From: JASUTC01 sp035447925 | GTDB lineage: Bacteria > Thermotogota > Thermotogae > MWEM01 | Length of the DNA: 64,000 nt | Reading direction: 5' to 3' | Assembly: GCA_035447925.1 (NCBI GenBank) | Contig: DAOTHY010000004.1 | Location: 1-64,000, forward strand | Shown: one piece after another, positions 44,485 to 53,017 of the stretch | How positions within the stretch are numbered: position 1 is the stretch's first letter | Layout: each line of letters begins with the position of its first letter | Made by a program: the position numbers and the translations under genes | Notes under the pieces: model-generated | Database searches by the model: none | The model's input: the letters and a program-made list of their open reading frames with translations, nothing else | Told to the model about the DNA's origin: nothing

Positions 44485-44865
44485 TTATTTTCCAAGCCGG
44501 AACCCATCGGGTAACAGCTGGGAAAGACTATATTCTTTCTCTTTTCCGTTGGTGTTAATCAAGATGACTCGCATGTCTCCAAATTCCCACAAAAACTGTC
44601 TGCAAGCGCCACAAGGCGAAGCCGGCTCTTCGGAACGGGTGGCCACTGCAATGGCCTCAAATTCCATCTCACCTTCAGAAACAGCTTTAACACAGGCAAC
44701 CCTTTCTGCGCAAATGGTTAACCCGTAGGATGAATTTTCAATGTTCGTACCGGTATAGATCTTTCCGCTCTTTGTTAAGATTGCAGCACCCACTGGAAAG
44801 TTGGAAAATGGACTGTAACTGTATTCAAGCATCTTTATGGCTTCTTCTTTAATTCTTTTTATCAT
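44485..44865 (-). CDS. cdd: Cytidine deaminase
   Basis: 126 residues, the tetrameric short form. It deaminates cytidine and deoxycytidine to uridine forms for pyrimidine salvage. Zinc ligands and catalytic acid are all present: Cys52 and Glu54 in TICAERVA, Cys85 and Cys88 in PCGACRQ. YSPFSNFPVGAA and the substrate-binding TGTNIENSSYG are conserved. The start lies inside the end of the CNNM/CBS gene (17-nt overlap). Confidence 0.96.
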   Translation of the reverse strand: MIKRIKEEAIKMLEYSYSPFSNFPVGAAILTKSGKIYTGTNIENSSYGLTICAERVACVKAVSEGEMEFEAIAVATRSEEPASPCGACRQFLWEFGDMRVILINTNGKEKEYSLSQLLPDGFRLGK

Positions 44866-46243
44866 GATAATCCTCTTCCTTTTCGATGGACTTTTTAAAC
44901 ATTAGATCTTCATCGTCATCATACATCTTCATTTTGACTTCAGGCTTAACAATCATTTTAATTTTCTCAATTCTTGTTTTGCTGGCAGCCAGAATTCTGA
45001 AATAAAATCCGTTAACCTTCATTTCTTCTCCGACCTTAGGAACCCTTTCAAACAGTTCCAGCAGATAGCCGCCTATGGATTCGAAATCGGTTTCGGGGAA
45101 TGTAACATCCAATTCTCTCTCTATATCGTTGATGGGAACCTTGGAATCGATGATAAAAGTGGTGGGATTCAGTCTGTCAATCCCGAAAACTTCCCCTTCA
45201 TCAAATTCATCCATGATTTCTCCCATTACTTCCTCTATGATATCCTCAATGGTTACCAAGCCTTCTGTACCACCGTATTCATCGACAACTATTGCCATGT
45301 GAACCATGTTGTCTTTAAACTCCTGAAGGAGGGCGTCAATTTTCTTTGTCTCGGGGACATAATAAGGGACACGGCTGATTTCTCTGACATTGAGTTTTTC
45401 TAAAATATCCGTACCTCGCTCATCAATTGCTTTGATGATGTCTTTGGCGTAAAGAATGCCTGTGATGTTATCGATGTTGTCCGTATAGACCGGAAACCTT
45501 GAATAGCCTTCTTCTCTGACGCAGGTTAACGCATCAGTTAAAAGGGTGTTTTCATCCAAGGCGATGACATCCACCCTTGGGATCATAATTTCCTTTACAT
45601 TGGTTTCTTTGAGTCCAAGAGCCCTGGTCAGCATTTTGCTTTCTTCAATTTCAATGGCCCCTTCTTGTGCACCAACCTGCATGGCGTATACGATCTCGTT
45701 TTCAGTGATGAATGGGGTATCCTTGACGACACTTCCACCCAAAAGCCGAATAAAAACGTTACTGATTCTCACCAATAACCAGATTAAAGGAGTCAGGATA
45801 TAGCTGAGAAAGGTAATCATCCTAATGACCAAGTGAAAAACCCTTTCGGGGTTTTGGGTTGCAAAGACCTTTGGAGTAATCTCCCCAAAAATCAGAATCA
45901 GCATGGTCATGATCCCAGTTACAATAGCTGTTGCATTTCCCGCATTGCTATTGGGAAGCAAATTTAAAGCAATTAATGTTGCTAAAGACGAGGCAAAGAT
46001 GTTCACGAAATTGTTAAAGACCAAAATGGTTGTCAACAACTTGTTTGGTTCATGCAATGCCGTTTCAACGACCTTGCGTTTTTCCTTAGAATCGGCTTTT
46101 TCCGCTAATTCCTTCAACCGAAGTTTGGTCATCGAACTCAGAGCTGTTTCCGAACCTGAAAAAATTGCTGATAAAAATAACATCAATCCCAACAAAATAA
46201 ACTGCAATGTCAATGCGTTGCTACTAAAAGGTTCTGGTTCCAC
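44849..46243 (-). CDS. CNNM-CBS-CorC_HlyC membrane protein (hemolysin C/TlyC-type family)
   Basis: About 464 residues. N-terminal CNNM (DUF21) transmembrane region (about 10-190; FSGSETALSSM, IFGEITPKVFA), two CBS domains (about 200-330; MIPRVDVIAL..., GYSRFPVYTDNIDNITGILYAKD, VDEYGGTEGLVTIEDIIEEVMGEI) and a C-terminal CorC_HlyC domain (ending FYFRILAASKTRIEKIKM). Members are linked to Mg2+ or Na+ homeostasis. Start is uncertain: GTG 46243 is 5 nt after GGTGGGGG; GTG 46255 and GTG 46288 are in frame but worse placed. The upstream options overlap rlmH. Confidence 0.9.
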   Translation of the reverse strand: MEPEPFSSNALTLQFILLGLMLFLSAIFSGSETALSSMTKLRLKELAEKADSKEKRKVVETALHEPNKLLTTILVFNNFVNIFASSLATLIALNLLPNSNAGNATAIVTGIMTMLILIFGEITPKVFATQNPERVFHLVIRMITFLSYILTPLIWLLVRISNVFIRLLGGSVVKDTPFITENEIVYAMQVGAQEGAIEIEESKMLTRALGLKETNVKEIMIPRVDVIALDENTLLTDALTCVREEGYSRFPVYTDNIDNITGILYAKDIIKAIDERGTDILEKLNVREISRVPYYVPETKKIDALLQEFKDNMVHMAIVVDEYGGTEGLVTIEDIIEEVMGEIMDEFDEGEVFGIDRLNPTTFIIDSKVPINDIERELDVTFPETDFESIGGYLLELFERVPKVGEEMKVNGFYFRILAASKTRIEKIKMIVKPEVKMKMYDDDEDLMFKKSIEKEEDYHDKKN

Positions 46244-46268
46244 TTGAACCCCCACCGTCCTTTCTATT

Positions 46269-46730
46269 CTAATAATGGTATTTTTCACCGTTTATAATCT
46301 TCATTCCTCTGTAAATTTGCTCAATTAACAAGAGCAAAGCCATTTCATGAGTAAAAGTCATCTTTGAAAGGGCAATGGTCTTTGCTGCCGCAGATTTGAC
46401 ATCTGAATGAAATCCAGTATAACCCCCTATGGCAAAAAAGAGATCCGCTGAGGAAATCTGCCTGCTTCTTAACAACGTTGCAAATTCCATTGAAGTGTAC
46501 TCTTCTCCTTTTTCATCCAGTACGATTAGCTCTTCATTTTTCACTCTTTTCAGCAATGCTGAAGATTCGCGCTTTTGGATGTCTGTTACTTGCTCTCGAT
46601 TGATGTCCCCGCCGCTTTTCAATTCAACGAGCGAGAATTTTGAATAGGGACTCAACCACTTACAATAGCGCTCAATGCCACTTTTAATGAACGGGGTCTT
46701 TAAAGAGCCGAAATAAGCGATTTTTATCAT
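46269..46730 (-). CDS. rlmH: 23S rRNA pseudouridine-1915 N3-methyltransferase RlmH
   Basis: 153 residues, SPOUT-class methyltransferase acting on the 70S ribosome. Family marks: start MIKIAYFG, a middle VLDEKGEEYTSMEFA, the SAM-binding loop FAIGGYTGFH, and the C-terminal KMTFTHEMALLLLIEQIYRGMKIINGEKYHY region in several short matches. The ATG lies only 5 nt beyond a TATAAT, so the transcript should begin at or in the start codon and carry no ribosome site: an apparently leaderless message. Confidence 0.96.
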   Translation of the reverse strand: MIKIAYFGSLKTPFIKSGIERYCKWLSPYSKFSLVELKSGGDINREQVTDIQKRESSALLKRVKNEELIVLDEKGEEYTSMEFATLLRSRQISSADLFFAIGGYTGFHSDVKSAAAKTIALSKMTFTHEMALLLLIEQIYRGMKIINGEKYHY

Positions 46731-46735
46731 GGAAA

Positions 46736-46744
46736 ATTATATCA
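46736..46744 (-). promoter_or_regulatory. Extended -10 promoter of rlmH (leaderless)
   Basis: TGATATAAT on the minus strand (TATAAT 46741-46736); five bases (TTTCC) separate it from the rlmH ATG at 46730, so the expected start site is the A of ATG. Faces away from the rnc promoter about 30 nt off. Confidence 0.7.
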
Positions 46745-46768
46745 TAAAGGCCATCATTCTTGAAGGGA

Positions 46769-46777
46769 TGGTATAAT
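46769..46777 (+). promoter_or_regulatory. Extended -10 promoter of rnc
   Basis: TGGTATAAT (TATAAT 46772-46777), weak -35. The predicted message has a leader of about 48 nt before the GGAGG-ATC region. Confidence 0.65.
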
Positions 46778-46831
46778 ATGGTTGTAAATAAGTTTATATA
46801 AGAGCTTGAATCTCAATTCGGAGGGGCCGTC

Positions 46832-47560
46832 ATCATACAAACAGGTGAAAAAAAGCGTTTAGAACGATTGCAAAACATCATTGATATTCATTTTTCAAAT
46901 GAAAATTTACTCTTTCACGCTCTCAGGCATACTTCATATGTGAATGAAAAGGTTCGGTTTAAAAATAAGCTCTTGATGTCCAACGAGCGCCTCGAATTTT
47001 TGGGTGATTCAATTGTCGGTCTGGTGATTGTAGAATACCTGTTCCAACATTTTACCAAAAACTCAGAAGGAGATTTGGCCAAGGCAAAATCAGTGCTTGC
47101 CAGTGAAACCATACTAGCAAAAGCCGCTAGAAAAATATCGCTTGGAGAATTTATTTTTATGGGACATGGGGAAATGATATCCGGAGGCATGGATCGTGAC
47201 AGTCTGTTGGCAGATGCCTTTGAGGCTCTTTGTGCAGCCATTTACTTGGACAAGGGGTTGGAATGCGTCAGACAATTTATCGTGGACAGGGTTTATGAAT
47301 ATATTGATGTTGTCATGTTGGATTCTTTAATGCTGGATTACAAGACGAAACTGCAGGAAATGACCCAATCCAAATTAAAAAGCCTCCCGGATTATATTTT
47401 GATGGACTCAATTGGACCGTCACATGACCCTGAATTTGTTGTGGCTTGTGTGGTTGGAGACCACAACTGTGGAGAAGGTCGTGGAAAAAGCAAAAAAGAA
47501 GCGGAACAAAATGCGGCTAAAAAGGCCATTGAATATCTGCAAAGAGAGAATATCTGTTGA
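46832..47560 (+). CDS. rnc: Ribonuclease III, probable ATC start
   Basis: 242 residues. Cleaves double-stranded RNA in rRNA and mRNA processing. The signature NERLEFLGDSIVG is at about 50-62, the second acidic site in DAFEALCAAIYLD, and the C-terminal dsRNA-binding domain has DYKTKLQEMTQ and GRGKSKKEAEQNAAKKA. The nearest ordinary start, TTG 46868, has no ribosome site and leaves a short N-terminus. A GGAGG at 46820-46824 is 7 nt before ATC 46832 in the same frame; starting there gives about 25 residues before the NENLL helix, the usual RNase III length. Its stop overlaps the next start (TTGA). Confidence 0.93.
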   Translation: MIQTGEKKRLERLQNIIDIHFSNENLLFHALRHTSYVNEKVRFKNKLLMSNERLEFLGDSIVGLVIVEYLFQHFTKNSEGDLAKAKSVLASETILAKAARKISLGEFIFMGHGEMISGGMDRDSLLADAFEALCAAIYLDKGLECVRQFIVDRVYEYIDVVMLDSLMLDYKTKLQEMTQSKLKSLPDYILMDSIGPSHDPEFVVACVVGDHNCGEGRGKSKKEAEQNAAKKAIEYLQRENIC

Positions 47561-48537
47561 AAAATAAAAAAATGGCTGTTATTCCGGTTTTTTTGCCCTG
47601 GATGGGGTGCGTGAATCGTTGTATTTATTGCAACGAGCAAGCGATTACCGGGTATGATTATCTCAATTATAAAGATCAAGAGATTCTGAGTCAGCTGGAT
47701 CGATTAGTCAATCAACAACTAAAGGAAATAAAACCGAACAAAAAGATTCAGCTAGCCTTTTTCGGCGGCTCTTTCTCGAATGCCCCAAGTGAAATACAGG
47801 AGCGATTTCTGAAGTGGGCGAATACCTATATTATCAAGGGGTTAATAGATTCAATCCGAATTTCAACCCGACCGGATTCGATTGATGAACATGAGATTAG
47901 ATTGTTACAACAATATCATTGTGAATCGGTAGAATTGGGGGTTCAGAGTTTCGATGATGAGGTCTTGAGGAAAAACAACCGTGGGCATGATGCCTTGGCT
48001 GCTGTAAAGGCCATCAAATGCCTTTCTGATGCTGGTTTTGAGATTGGTATCCATTTAATGACCGGCTTGTTTGGATCTAACAATACCTTGGATGAACAGA
48101 GTTACAGAAAAGCTTTAGCCATGAATCCTGCGACCATACGCATACACCCAACGCTGGTTCTGAAAGATACTCCTTTGGAAAAACTATATTTGAAAGACCT
48201 GTATGTGCCATTGGAATTGAGAGCTACGGTTGAAGAATTGGGAAAATACATTCGCCTGGCTTGGGAGACACCGGTAAAATTAAACAGGATTGGCCTGTTT
48301 GTTCCAGATACATTACTCTCATCAGTTGTTGCAGGCCCTTATCATCCGGCGTTGGGCGATTTGGCCCGTATTATGGCCGCTGTTTTAGAGGTTAAAGACC
48401 GATTAGCAACAAATGATGTGGTGAGAGTTTCTAAATCAACTTATGAGGGCTTCAAATCCCATCGAGGTTTTTTTGAACCTTATGTAAAAGAAGAAATATT
48501 GTCCGGCAGAATCCGGTACTCGGAGGTGAATGAATGA
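47557..48537 (+). CDS. Radical SAM protein, Elp3/YhcC-like
   Basis: 326 residues. The [4Fe-4S] cysteines C18, C22 and C25 (CVNRCIYC) are close to the N-terminus. FFGGSFSNAP, SIRISTRPDSI, and VELGVQSFDDEVLRKNNRGHD mark the Elp3/YhcC-type radical SAM group, here without the acetyltransferase domain. Family members modify tRNA or act as uncharacterised enzymes; the substrate is not evident. Starts with TTG coupled to the rnc stop (TTGA), AGAGAG ribosome site. The end overlaps the following TolC-like gene by 4 nt. Confidence 0.85.
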   Translation: MKNKKMAVIPVFLPWMGCVNRCIYCNEQAITGYDYLNYKDQEILSQLDRLVNQQLKEIKPNKKIQLAFFGGSFSNAPSEIQERFLKWANTYIIKGLIDSIRISTRPDSIDEHEIRLLQQYHCESVELGVQSFDDEVLRKNNRGHDALAAVKAIKCLSDAGFEIGIHLMTGLFGSNNTLDEQSYRKALAMNPATIRIHPTLVLKDTPLEKLYLKDLYVPLELRATVEELGKYIRLAWETPVKLNRIGLFVPDTLLSSVVAGPYHPALGDLARIMAAVLEVKDRLATNDVVRVSKSTYEGFKSHRGFFEPYVKEEILSGRIRYSEVNE

Positions 48538-49574
48538 ACAACGCAATCAAACTTGTCTTCATTTTTCTTTTTCTCATATCTGCATTGACTGTTTTTTCTG
48601 TTAAAATTGAAGATTTTGTTAAAAATATTTTTGAGCAATATCCAAATGCTGTGGCAGTAGAGCTTACATGGCAAAGTGCCTTCGACAATTACAACGCCAC
48701 GTTGTTAAAGGCCGATTCGAAATTAACGATCATGGAAGCGGACCTGGAAAGATTGCAGGCCTATAAAACCTATACAGAGGAAAGATGGCAGGTAATCAAA
48801 GAGGTGTTTGATATCCTGTTCGAATTGGAAAAACTCTCCATTGAGAAATCAATTGCTGAGATTGAGTATCAAATGTACAGTGAGGATCTGGCGAATAAGG
48901 AAAAAGCTGTAGCCTATGGAGGCGTTTCCCAAAGAGATGTAGAAATTGCACATATCAATACGGATATAAGCAAAGGGAAATTTGATTATTACAAAAGCCT
49001 TCAATTTCAAAAAGAAGATTATATCAAAAAGACCCTTTTTATTTCACAAATTCCACAACTGACATTGATCACAACGGGTATTCAACCCCTGACAATAGAA
49101 GAAATGAACGCTATCAAGGAAGAAAACATCGATCGGATGATCGAAAGTTATCGTAAACAGATTGAAGAAACCAAATACAAGCTGGCTCAAAGCGGGATGA
49201 CCACTTCTTATTTGGCAGATGTCAACAGGCGGTCTGCCAAGATACACCAATTAAAGGAAGAATCCTATGCGAATGCCTCTCTTTATGATATTAACCTGGC
49301 TTACGAAGACGTGAAGTACGCTTCTTTAAAATTTGAAAGCGCATTGGAGCTCAAACAAATTTATCTGCAACAGTTGAACAAACTTCAGGAGGCCCAAAAG
49401 GAAGGTTACATTACTTCTTACGATTATTATCAAGGCGTTTTGGATATTTACCAATATGATCAGATGGCCTGGGAAGAAAAATACAACCTGTTTGAAAACA
49501 TCTGTTTATACCTTCAGGCAAAAGGGGCCAACCCGGTTGAGGTATTGCCTGAATATGTTCAAGAGAGCGATTAG
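48534..49574 (+). CDS. TolC-like secreted helical protein
   Basis: 346 residues with a signal peptide (LVFIFLFLISALTVFS). Almost everything after is long amphipathic helix. Segments such as EKAVAYGGVSQRDVEIAHINTD and LQEAQKEGYITSYDYYQGVLDIYQ follow the TolC/OEP pattern (G-x-V/I-S/T-x-x-D/E-V near the helix turns). About 100 residues shorter than typical TolC. No efflux pump genes adjoin. Has a GGAGGTGA ribosome site and overlaps the previous gene, so it is in the rnc operon. Envelope location likely; the role is unassigned. Confidence 0.6.
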   Translation: MNNAIKLVFIFLFLISALTVFSVKIEDFVKNIFEQYPNAVAVELTWQSAFDNYNATLLKADSKLTIMEADLERLQAYKTYTEERWQVIKEVFDILFELEKLSIEKSIAEIEYQMYSEDLANKEKAVAYGGVSQRDVEIAHINTDISKGKFDYYKSLQFQKEDYIKKTLFISQIPQLTLITTGIQPLTIEEMNAIKEENIDRMIESYRKQIEETKYKLAQSGMTTSYLADVNRRSAKIHQLKEESYANASLYDINLAYEDVKYASLKFESALELKQIYLQQLNKLQEAQKEGYITSYDYYQGVLDIYQYDQMAWEEKYNLFENICLYLQAKGANPVEVLPEYVQESD

Positions 49575-49576
49575 AA

Positions 49577-50824
49577 GTGCTCGTCAGTGAACGGCTTTGC
49601 CGGCAGGTGATCACGGATGTTTTATCAGATTTAAATCCGGAAAAAAGGGTGATACAAGTCCTTAGTGAAATGAAATTCTCAAAACGTCTTCATTTGCTCG
49701 CCATTGGAAAAGCAGGCTGGAATATGGCCCATGCTGCCTATCAGGTACTGGCAGATCAAATCATTGATGGTGTTGTCATTACAAAGTATGCGCATAGTAA
49801 AGGCCCTATCGGGAACTTGTTTTTGATGGAATCCGGGCATCCCATTCCGGATGAAAACAGTTTGAAAGCAGGACATGAAGTGTTGAAACGTTTCTCAAAT
49901 CTGACTGGTGACGATGAATTATTATTACTCATTTCAGGAGGCGGTTCTGCTTTATTTGAAGTGCTCTATGATGGGCTAACCATCAATGACTTGCAATCAA
50001 TTACTCAAAAAATGATGACTTTAGGCATAGACATCAAAGCCATCAACGCCGTTCGAAAAAGACTTTCTCTTGTAAAGGGAGGGCAATTAGCCCAAATTGT
50101 TGCCCCAGCAACAATACAAGCCTTGATTATCTCCGATGTAATAGGAGATTGTGTGCCCGATATCGCATCCGGTCCAGTATCGTGTGAACAAAAGGTGCCC
50201 AATTTATCTGACATCATCGCAGCATTGGAACCCCTCGATCAGCATATCCGAAAGGTCATCACTAGAACATTGCCTACCAAAAGTCCAAATGCACAGATTC
50301 AAATTATCGATCATGTGGCTCATGCCTGCAGCTGTGCAAAAGATCATTTTCAAAAACTGGGAGTGGATGCCACCATCATGACCACACGGCTTGAATGTGA
50401 AGCCAAAGAAGCGGGACGCTTCATCGCTGCCATGATGGCTGATTGCTATCAAGGCATCTCCGATTTTTCAGCGCCCCATTTGTTCATATTTGGTGGAGAA
50501 ACGCTGGTCAACGTTAAGGGAACGGGTAAGGGAGGAAGAAACCAGGAATTGGCACTTTCTGCAGCCATTGCCTTGGATGGACTCGAACACGACTGCACAC
50601 TTTTTTCTTTGGGGACAGATGGAACAGACGGTCCCACGGATGCAGCAGGCGGAATTGTTACTCCCCATACGGTTTCAAAGATGAAATCTGCTCATATCAA
50701 TCCACTTAAAAAACTTCAAAACAACGATGCCTATCATGCGTTAAAAGCAGCAAACGCCCTCTTAACAACCGGTCCCACAGGCACGAATGTCAACGATCTC
50801 ATTTGTGCACTGATGCTTGAATGA
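49577..50824 (+). CDS. Glycerate kinase type II (GckA/TtuD, MOFRL family)
   Basis: 415 residues. Phosphorylates D-glycerate, normally to 2-phosphoglycerate. Family segments: AIGKAGWNMAHAA, VVITKYAHSKGPIGN, GGGSALFE, INAVRKRLSLVKGGQLA, LIISDVIGDCVPDIASGP, and the MOFRL C-terminus (FGGETLVNVKGTGKGGRNQELALS, then GTDGTDGPTDAAGG and TGPTGTNVNDL). Start GTG 49577, two bases after the previous stop. Last gene of the rnc cluster; a promoter region and the 74-residue gene follow. Confidence 0.92.
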   Translation: MLVSERLCRQVITDVLSDLNPEKRVIQVLSEMKFSKRLHLLAIGKAGWNMAHAAYQVLADQIIDGVVITKYAHSKGPIGNLFLMESGHPIPDENSLKAGHEVLKRFSNLTGDDELLLLISGGGSALFEVLYDGLTINDLQSITQKMMTLGIDIKAINAVRKRLSLVKGGQLAQIVAPATIQALIISDVIGDCVPDIASGPVSCEQKVPNLSDIIAALEPLDQHIRKVITRTLPTKSPNAQIQIIDHVAHACSCAKDHFQKLGVDATIMTTRLECEAKEAGRFIAAMMADCYQGISDFSAPHLFIFGGETLVNVKGTGKGGRNQELALSAAIALDGLEHDCTLFSLGTDGTDGPTDAAGGIVTPHTVSKMKSAHINPLKKLQNNDAYHALKAANALLTTGPTGTNVNDLICALMLE

Positions 50825-50884
50825 CGACTTTCTGAATCAATAGACTAAACGCATATGAAATAAATCTTATAGAACTTCGTCTAT

Positions 50885-50890
50885 TATAAT
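50885..50890 (+). promoter_or_regulatory. -10 promoter element of the 74-residue gene
   Basis: TATAAT at 50885-50890 in an A/T-rich region, about 38 nt upstream of the gene's ATG. Here the preceding triplet is TAT rather than TGN, and the -35 is poor, so less certain than the other sites. Confidence 0.45.
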
Positions 50891-50927
50891 AGAGTTATAT
50901 ATAAATAATAAACGGGAGGGATAGTTA

Positions 50928-51152
50928 ATGAACATTCAAGAAAAATTAAGCAATCAATTAAAAATACATAAATTTTATATCATCGATGAGAAAAACGGTG
51001 TCAAGTGTGAATACAATCAAGATGTGCATGACGTATCATGTTATATGATTGGTGGTAAAGGGATGGACGAAACGGTTATCAATACAGTGATTGAGAATTT
51101 TTGGGATTCGCAGCCCGAATATTATCGAACGGATTACAATACATTGATGTAA
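50928..51152 (+). CDS. Small protein of unknown function with its own promoter and terminator
   Basis: 74 residues: MNIQEKLSNQLKIH, then strands (KFYIIDEKNG, KCEYNQDVHDVSCYMIGG) and a helix (DETVINTVIENFWD), ending in an acidic/aromatic tail. Mixed alpha-beta, acidic, no membrane segment. Two cysteines (about 27 and 38). No family recognised. It has a very good ribosome site (GGGAGGGAT), a likely -10 box upstream and a strong intrinsic terminator 34 nt downstream, i.e. a stand-alone transcription unit between two operons. Confidence 0.7.
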   Translation: MNIQEKLSNQLKIHKFYIIDEKNGVKCEYNQDVHDVSCYMIGGKGMDETVINTVIENFWDSQPEYYRTDYNTLM

Positions 51153-51185
51153 AAAGCAAAGACAACAAACAACAAAACACCTTCC

Positions 51186-51218
51186 AAAAAACCCGACTGT
51201 CAGTCGGGTTTTTTGTTT
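51186..51218 (+). terminator. Intrinsic terminator after the 74-residue gene
   Basis: AAAAAACCCGACT / AGTCGGGTTTTTT arms (13 pairs, 7 of them a GC-rich core) around a GTC loop, followed by TGTTT. The A-rich upstream arm also makes it usable in the opposite direction. Confidence 0.93.
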
Positions 51219-51220
51219 GA

Positions 51221-51229
51221 TGGTATAAT
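51221..51229 (+). promoter_or_regulatory. Extended -10 promoter of rqcH
   Basis: TGGTATAAT (TATAAT 51224-51229) starts 2 nt after the terminator's T run. About 45 nt leader to the TTG start at 51279. Confidence 0.65.
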
Positions 51230-51278
51230 ATCTGGGGAAAGATCATACCCTATTTCATTATAAACCGGGGGAATCAGT

Positions 51279-53012
51279 TTGAACATCGACGGCATTACAT
51301 TAAGAGTCCTCATTACCGAATTTTCCAAGACATTGGATGCAAGCTACTTGAAAAAGGTTCAGATGCCTTCTTCTGGCCGCTTTTATTTTGAATTCAGCCA
51401 TGATATCCTTTTTTGTTCCCTGTTATCATCAGACTGTTATTGCTGTCTGACCGAAAAGAAAGAGTCCAGTCCGTCTCATCCGGAAGGTTTTGTGATGCTG
51501 CTAAGAAAATATCTGAACGGTGGCCGCTTGAAAAGCATTTCTCAAATAGGAACTGACAGGATGATGAGTATGGAATTGACAAAACGGGATGAGATTGGGG
51601 ATCTAATCAGTTACAAAGTTTATTTTGAGATGATGGGCAGAAACTCCAATTTGATCTTAACCGATGAATCCGATGCCATCATCGATGTCTGGAAAAGGAC
51701 GATTACCCAAAGCCGTTCTCTGATTCCGGGGGTTGTTTACCTTCCTTATTCAACGCAAGGTATGGCTCTTTGTGACTATGAACATCACGGATTGGAATTT
51801 CTTATTTCACAAATCTCGAATACTTCCGGGCAGATGAAATTGGGAAAATTCTTGCAGGATCAATTTCAAGGTTTCGGCAAGCAAAACCTGGAGGAAATTT
51901 TCTTTCGGTTGGATTTAAAAAAAGAGGTAGAGATCTCCCAATTAAAAGATGACCACCTGTTGGCGCTTCATGAGCTGTTGTTGGATATGGTGAAGGAGCT
52001 CAGGGAAGAAACAATATATGTGTATGAAAATGCCGGGCAAAAGACGTTGATTTCACCTATGCCTTTACTTAGCGCCATTGAAAGCGAATATCAAGTGATT
52101 AAATTGACACCATCAAAGGCGTTGGAACTTGCCAACGGCCAGGTAAGAATTCAGTCTAGACTGACGGAGAAAAAGATTCAGCTGCAGAAGATCATCTTGA
52201 AAGAAATCAGCAAAATCGAATCCAACATCGACAACCTGGAAAAAGACTTGAAAGAATCCTCAAAAGCAGGTCAAATGCAGTTGAATGCAGAGCTGATCAT
52301 GGGGAGTATCTATCGATTTGATCCCAAGAAAAATTATGAAATAATCGATGTAACCGATTGGCGAACGGGAAGAGAAGTAAGAATCGAATTAGATAAAAAA
52401 TACAATTTGTCAATGAATGCACAACGTCTCTTTAAACGAGCATCAAAATTGAAGCGGCGTGAGGAATTTGTAAAAAAAAGGGTTCAAAAGCTCAGCAAGA
52501 GAATTTTTTATCTGGAAAGTGTTAATGAAGCGGTTGAAAACATCCAAACACAACAGGAACTGGATGATATTCGATCCGAAATGTGTGAGGCGGGGTTATT
52601 AACAAAGCCTGCAATGCAAAAGAAAACAAAGCAAAAATCTCATGTCGAAAGCTCTCCCAGAACCTTTAAATACAAAGGATTTGAGATAGTCGTTGGAAAA
52701 AACAATATACAAAATGACAGGATTTGCCACTCCTATTCAAGAGAAGAATACTGGTTTCATGCACAACAGATTCCCGGTTCTCATGTCATCATCAACTCTG
52801 CCGGGAGAGAAGTGCCTGAAGATGTGCTGTATATGGCTGCAAAACTTGCTGCTCGTTTTTCAAAGGGCAAGATCAGTACGAAAGTACCCGTTGATTATAC
52901 CAAATTAAAATATGTGAAAAAACCCAAGGGCTCTCCGCCGGGGTTTCGGATTTATGATAACTTTAAAACCTTTGTGGTGGATCCGATTCGGGATTTGGAT
53001 ACGCTTGAATAA
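51279..53012 (+). CDS. rqcH: NFACT protein, RqcH/FbpA family
   Basis: 577 residues. NFACT-N domain first (about 1-250), helical coiled region 285-440, and NFACT-R (DUF814) at the C-terminus (SREEYWFHAQQIPGSHVII, KISTKVPVDYTKLKYVKKPKG). RqcH binds stalled 50S subunits with tRNA(Ala) and adds alanine tails to blocked nascent chains. The Asp-Arg pair needed in bacterial RqcH is present as D93-R94 (GTDRMMSMEL), so tailing is likely kept. TTG start with GGGGGA ribosome site. A sliding-clamp-like gene follows 5 nt later. Confidence 0.92.
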   Translation: MNIDGITLRVLITEFSKTLDASYLKKVQMPSSGRFYFEFSHDILFCSLLSSDCYCCLTEKKESSPSHPEGFVMLLRKYLNGGRLKSISQIGTDRMMSMELTKRDEIGDLISYKVYFEMMGRNSNLILTDESDAIIDVWKRTITQSRSLIPGVVYLPYSTQGMALCDYEHHGLEFLISQISNTSGQMKLGKFLQDQFQGFGKQNLEEIFFRLDLKKEVEISQLKDDHLLALHELLLDMVKELREETIYVYENAGQKTLISPMPLLSAIESEYQVIKLTPSKALELANGQVRIQSRLTEKKIQLQKIILKEISKIESNIDNLEKDLKESSKAGQMQLNAELIMGSIYRFDPKKNYEIIDVTDWRTGREVRIELDKKYNLSMNAQRLFKRASKLKRREEFVKKRVQKLSKRIFYLESVNEAVENIQTQQELDDIRSEMCEAGLLTKPAMQKKTKQKSHVESSPRTFKYKGFEIVVGKNNIQNDRICHSYSREEYWFHAQQIPGSHVIINSAGREVPEDVLYMAAKLAARFSKGKISTKVPVDYTKLKYVKKPKGSPPGFRIYDNFKTFVVDPIRDLDTLE

Positions 53013-53017
53013 TCTTC

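Noticed and set aside
45903..46247. 114-codon plus-strand frame opposite the CNNM/CBS gene, and similar long frames opposite other genes
   Set aside because: Shadow of a well-supported gene; no ribosome site and no family pattern.
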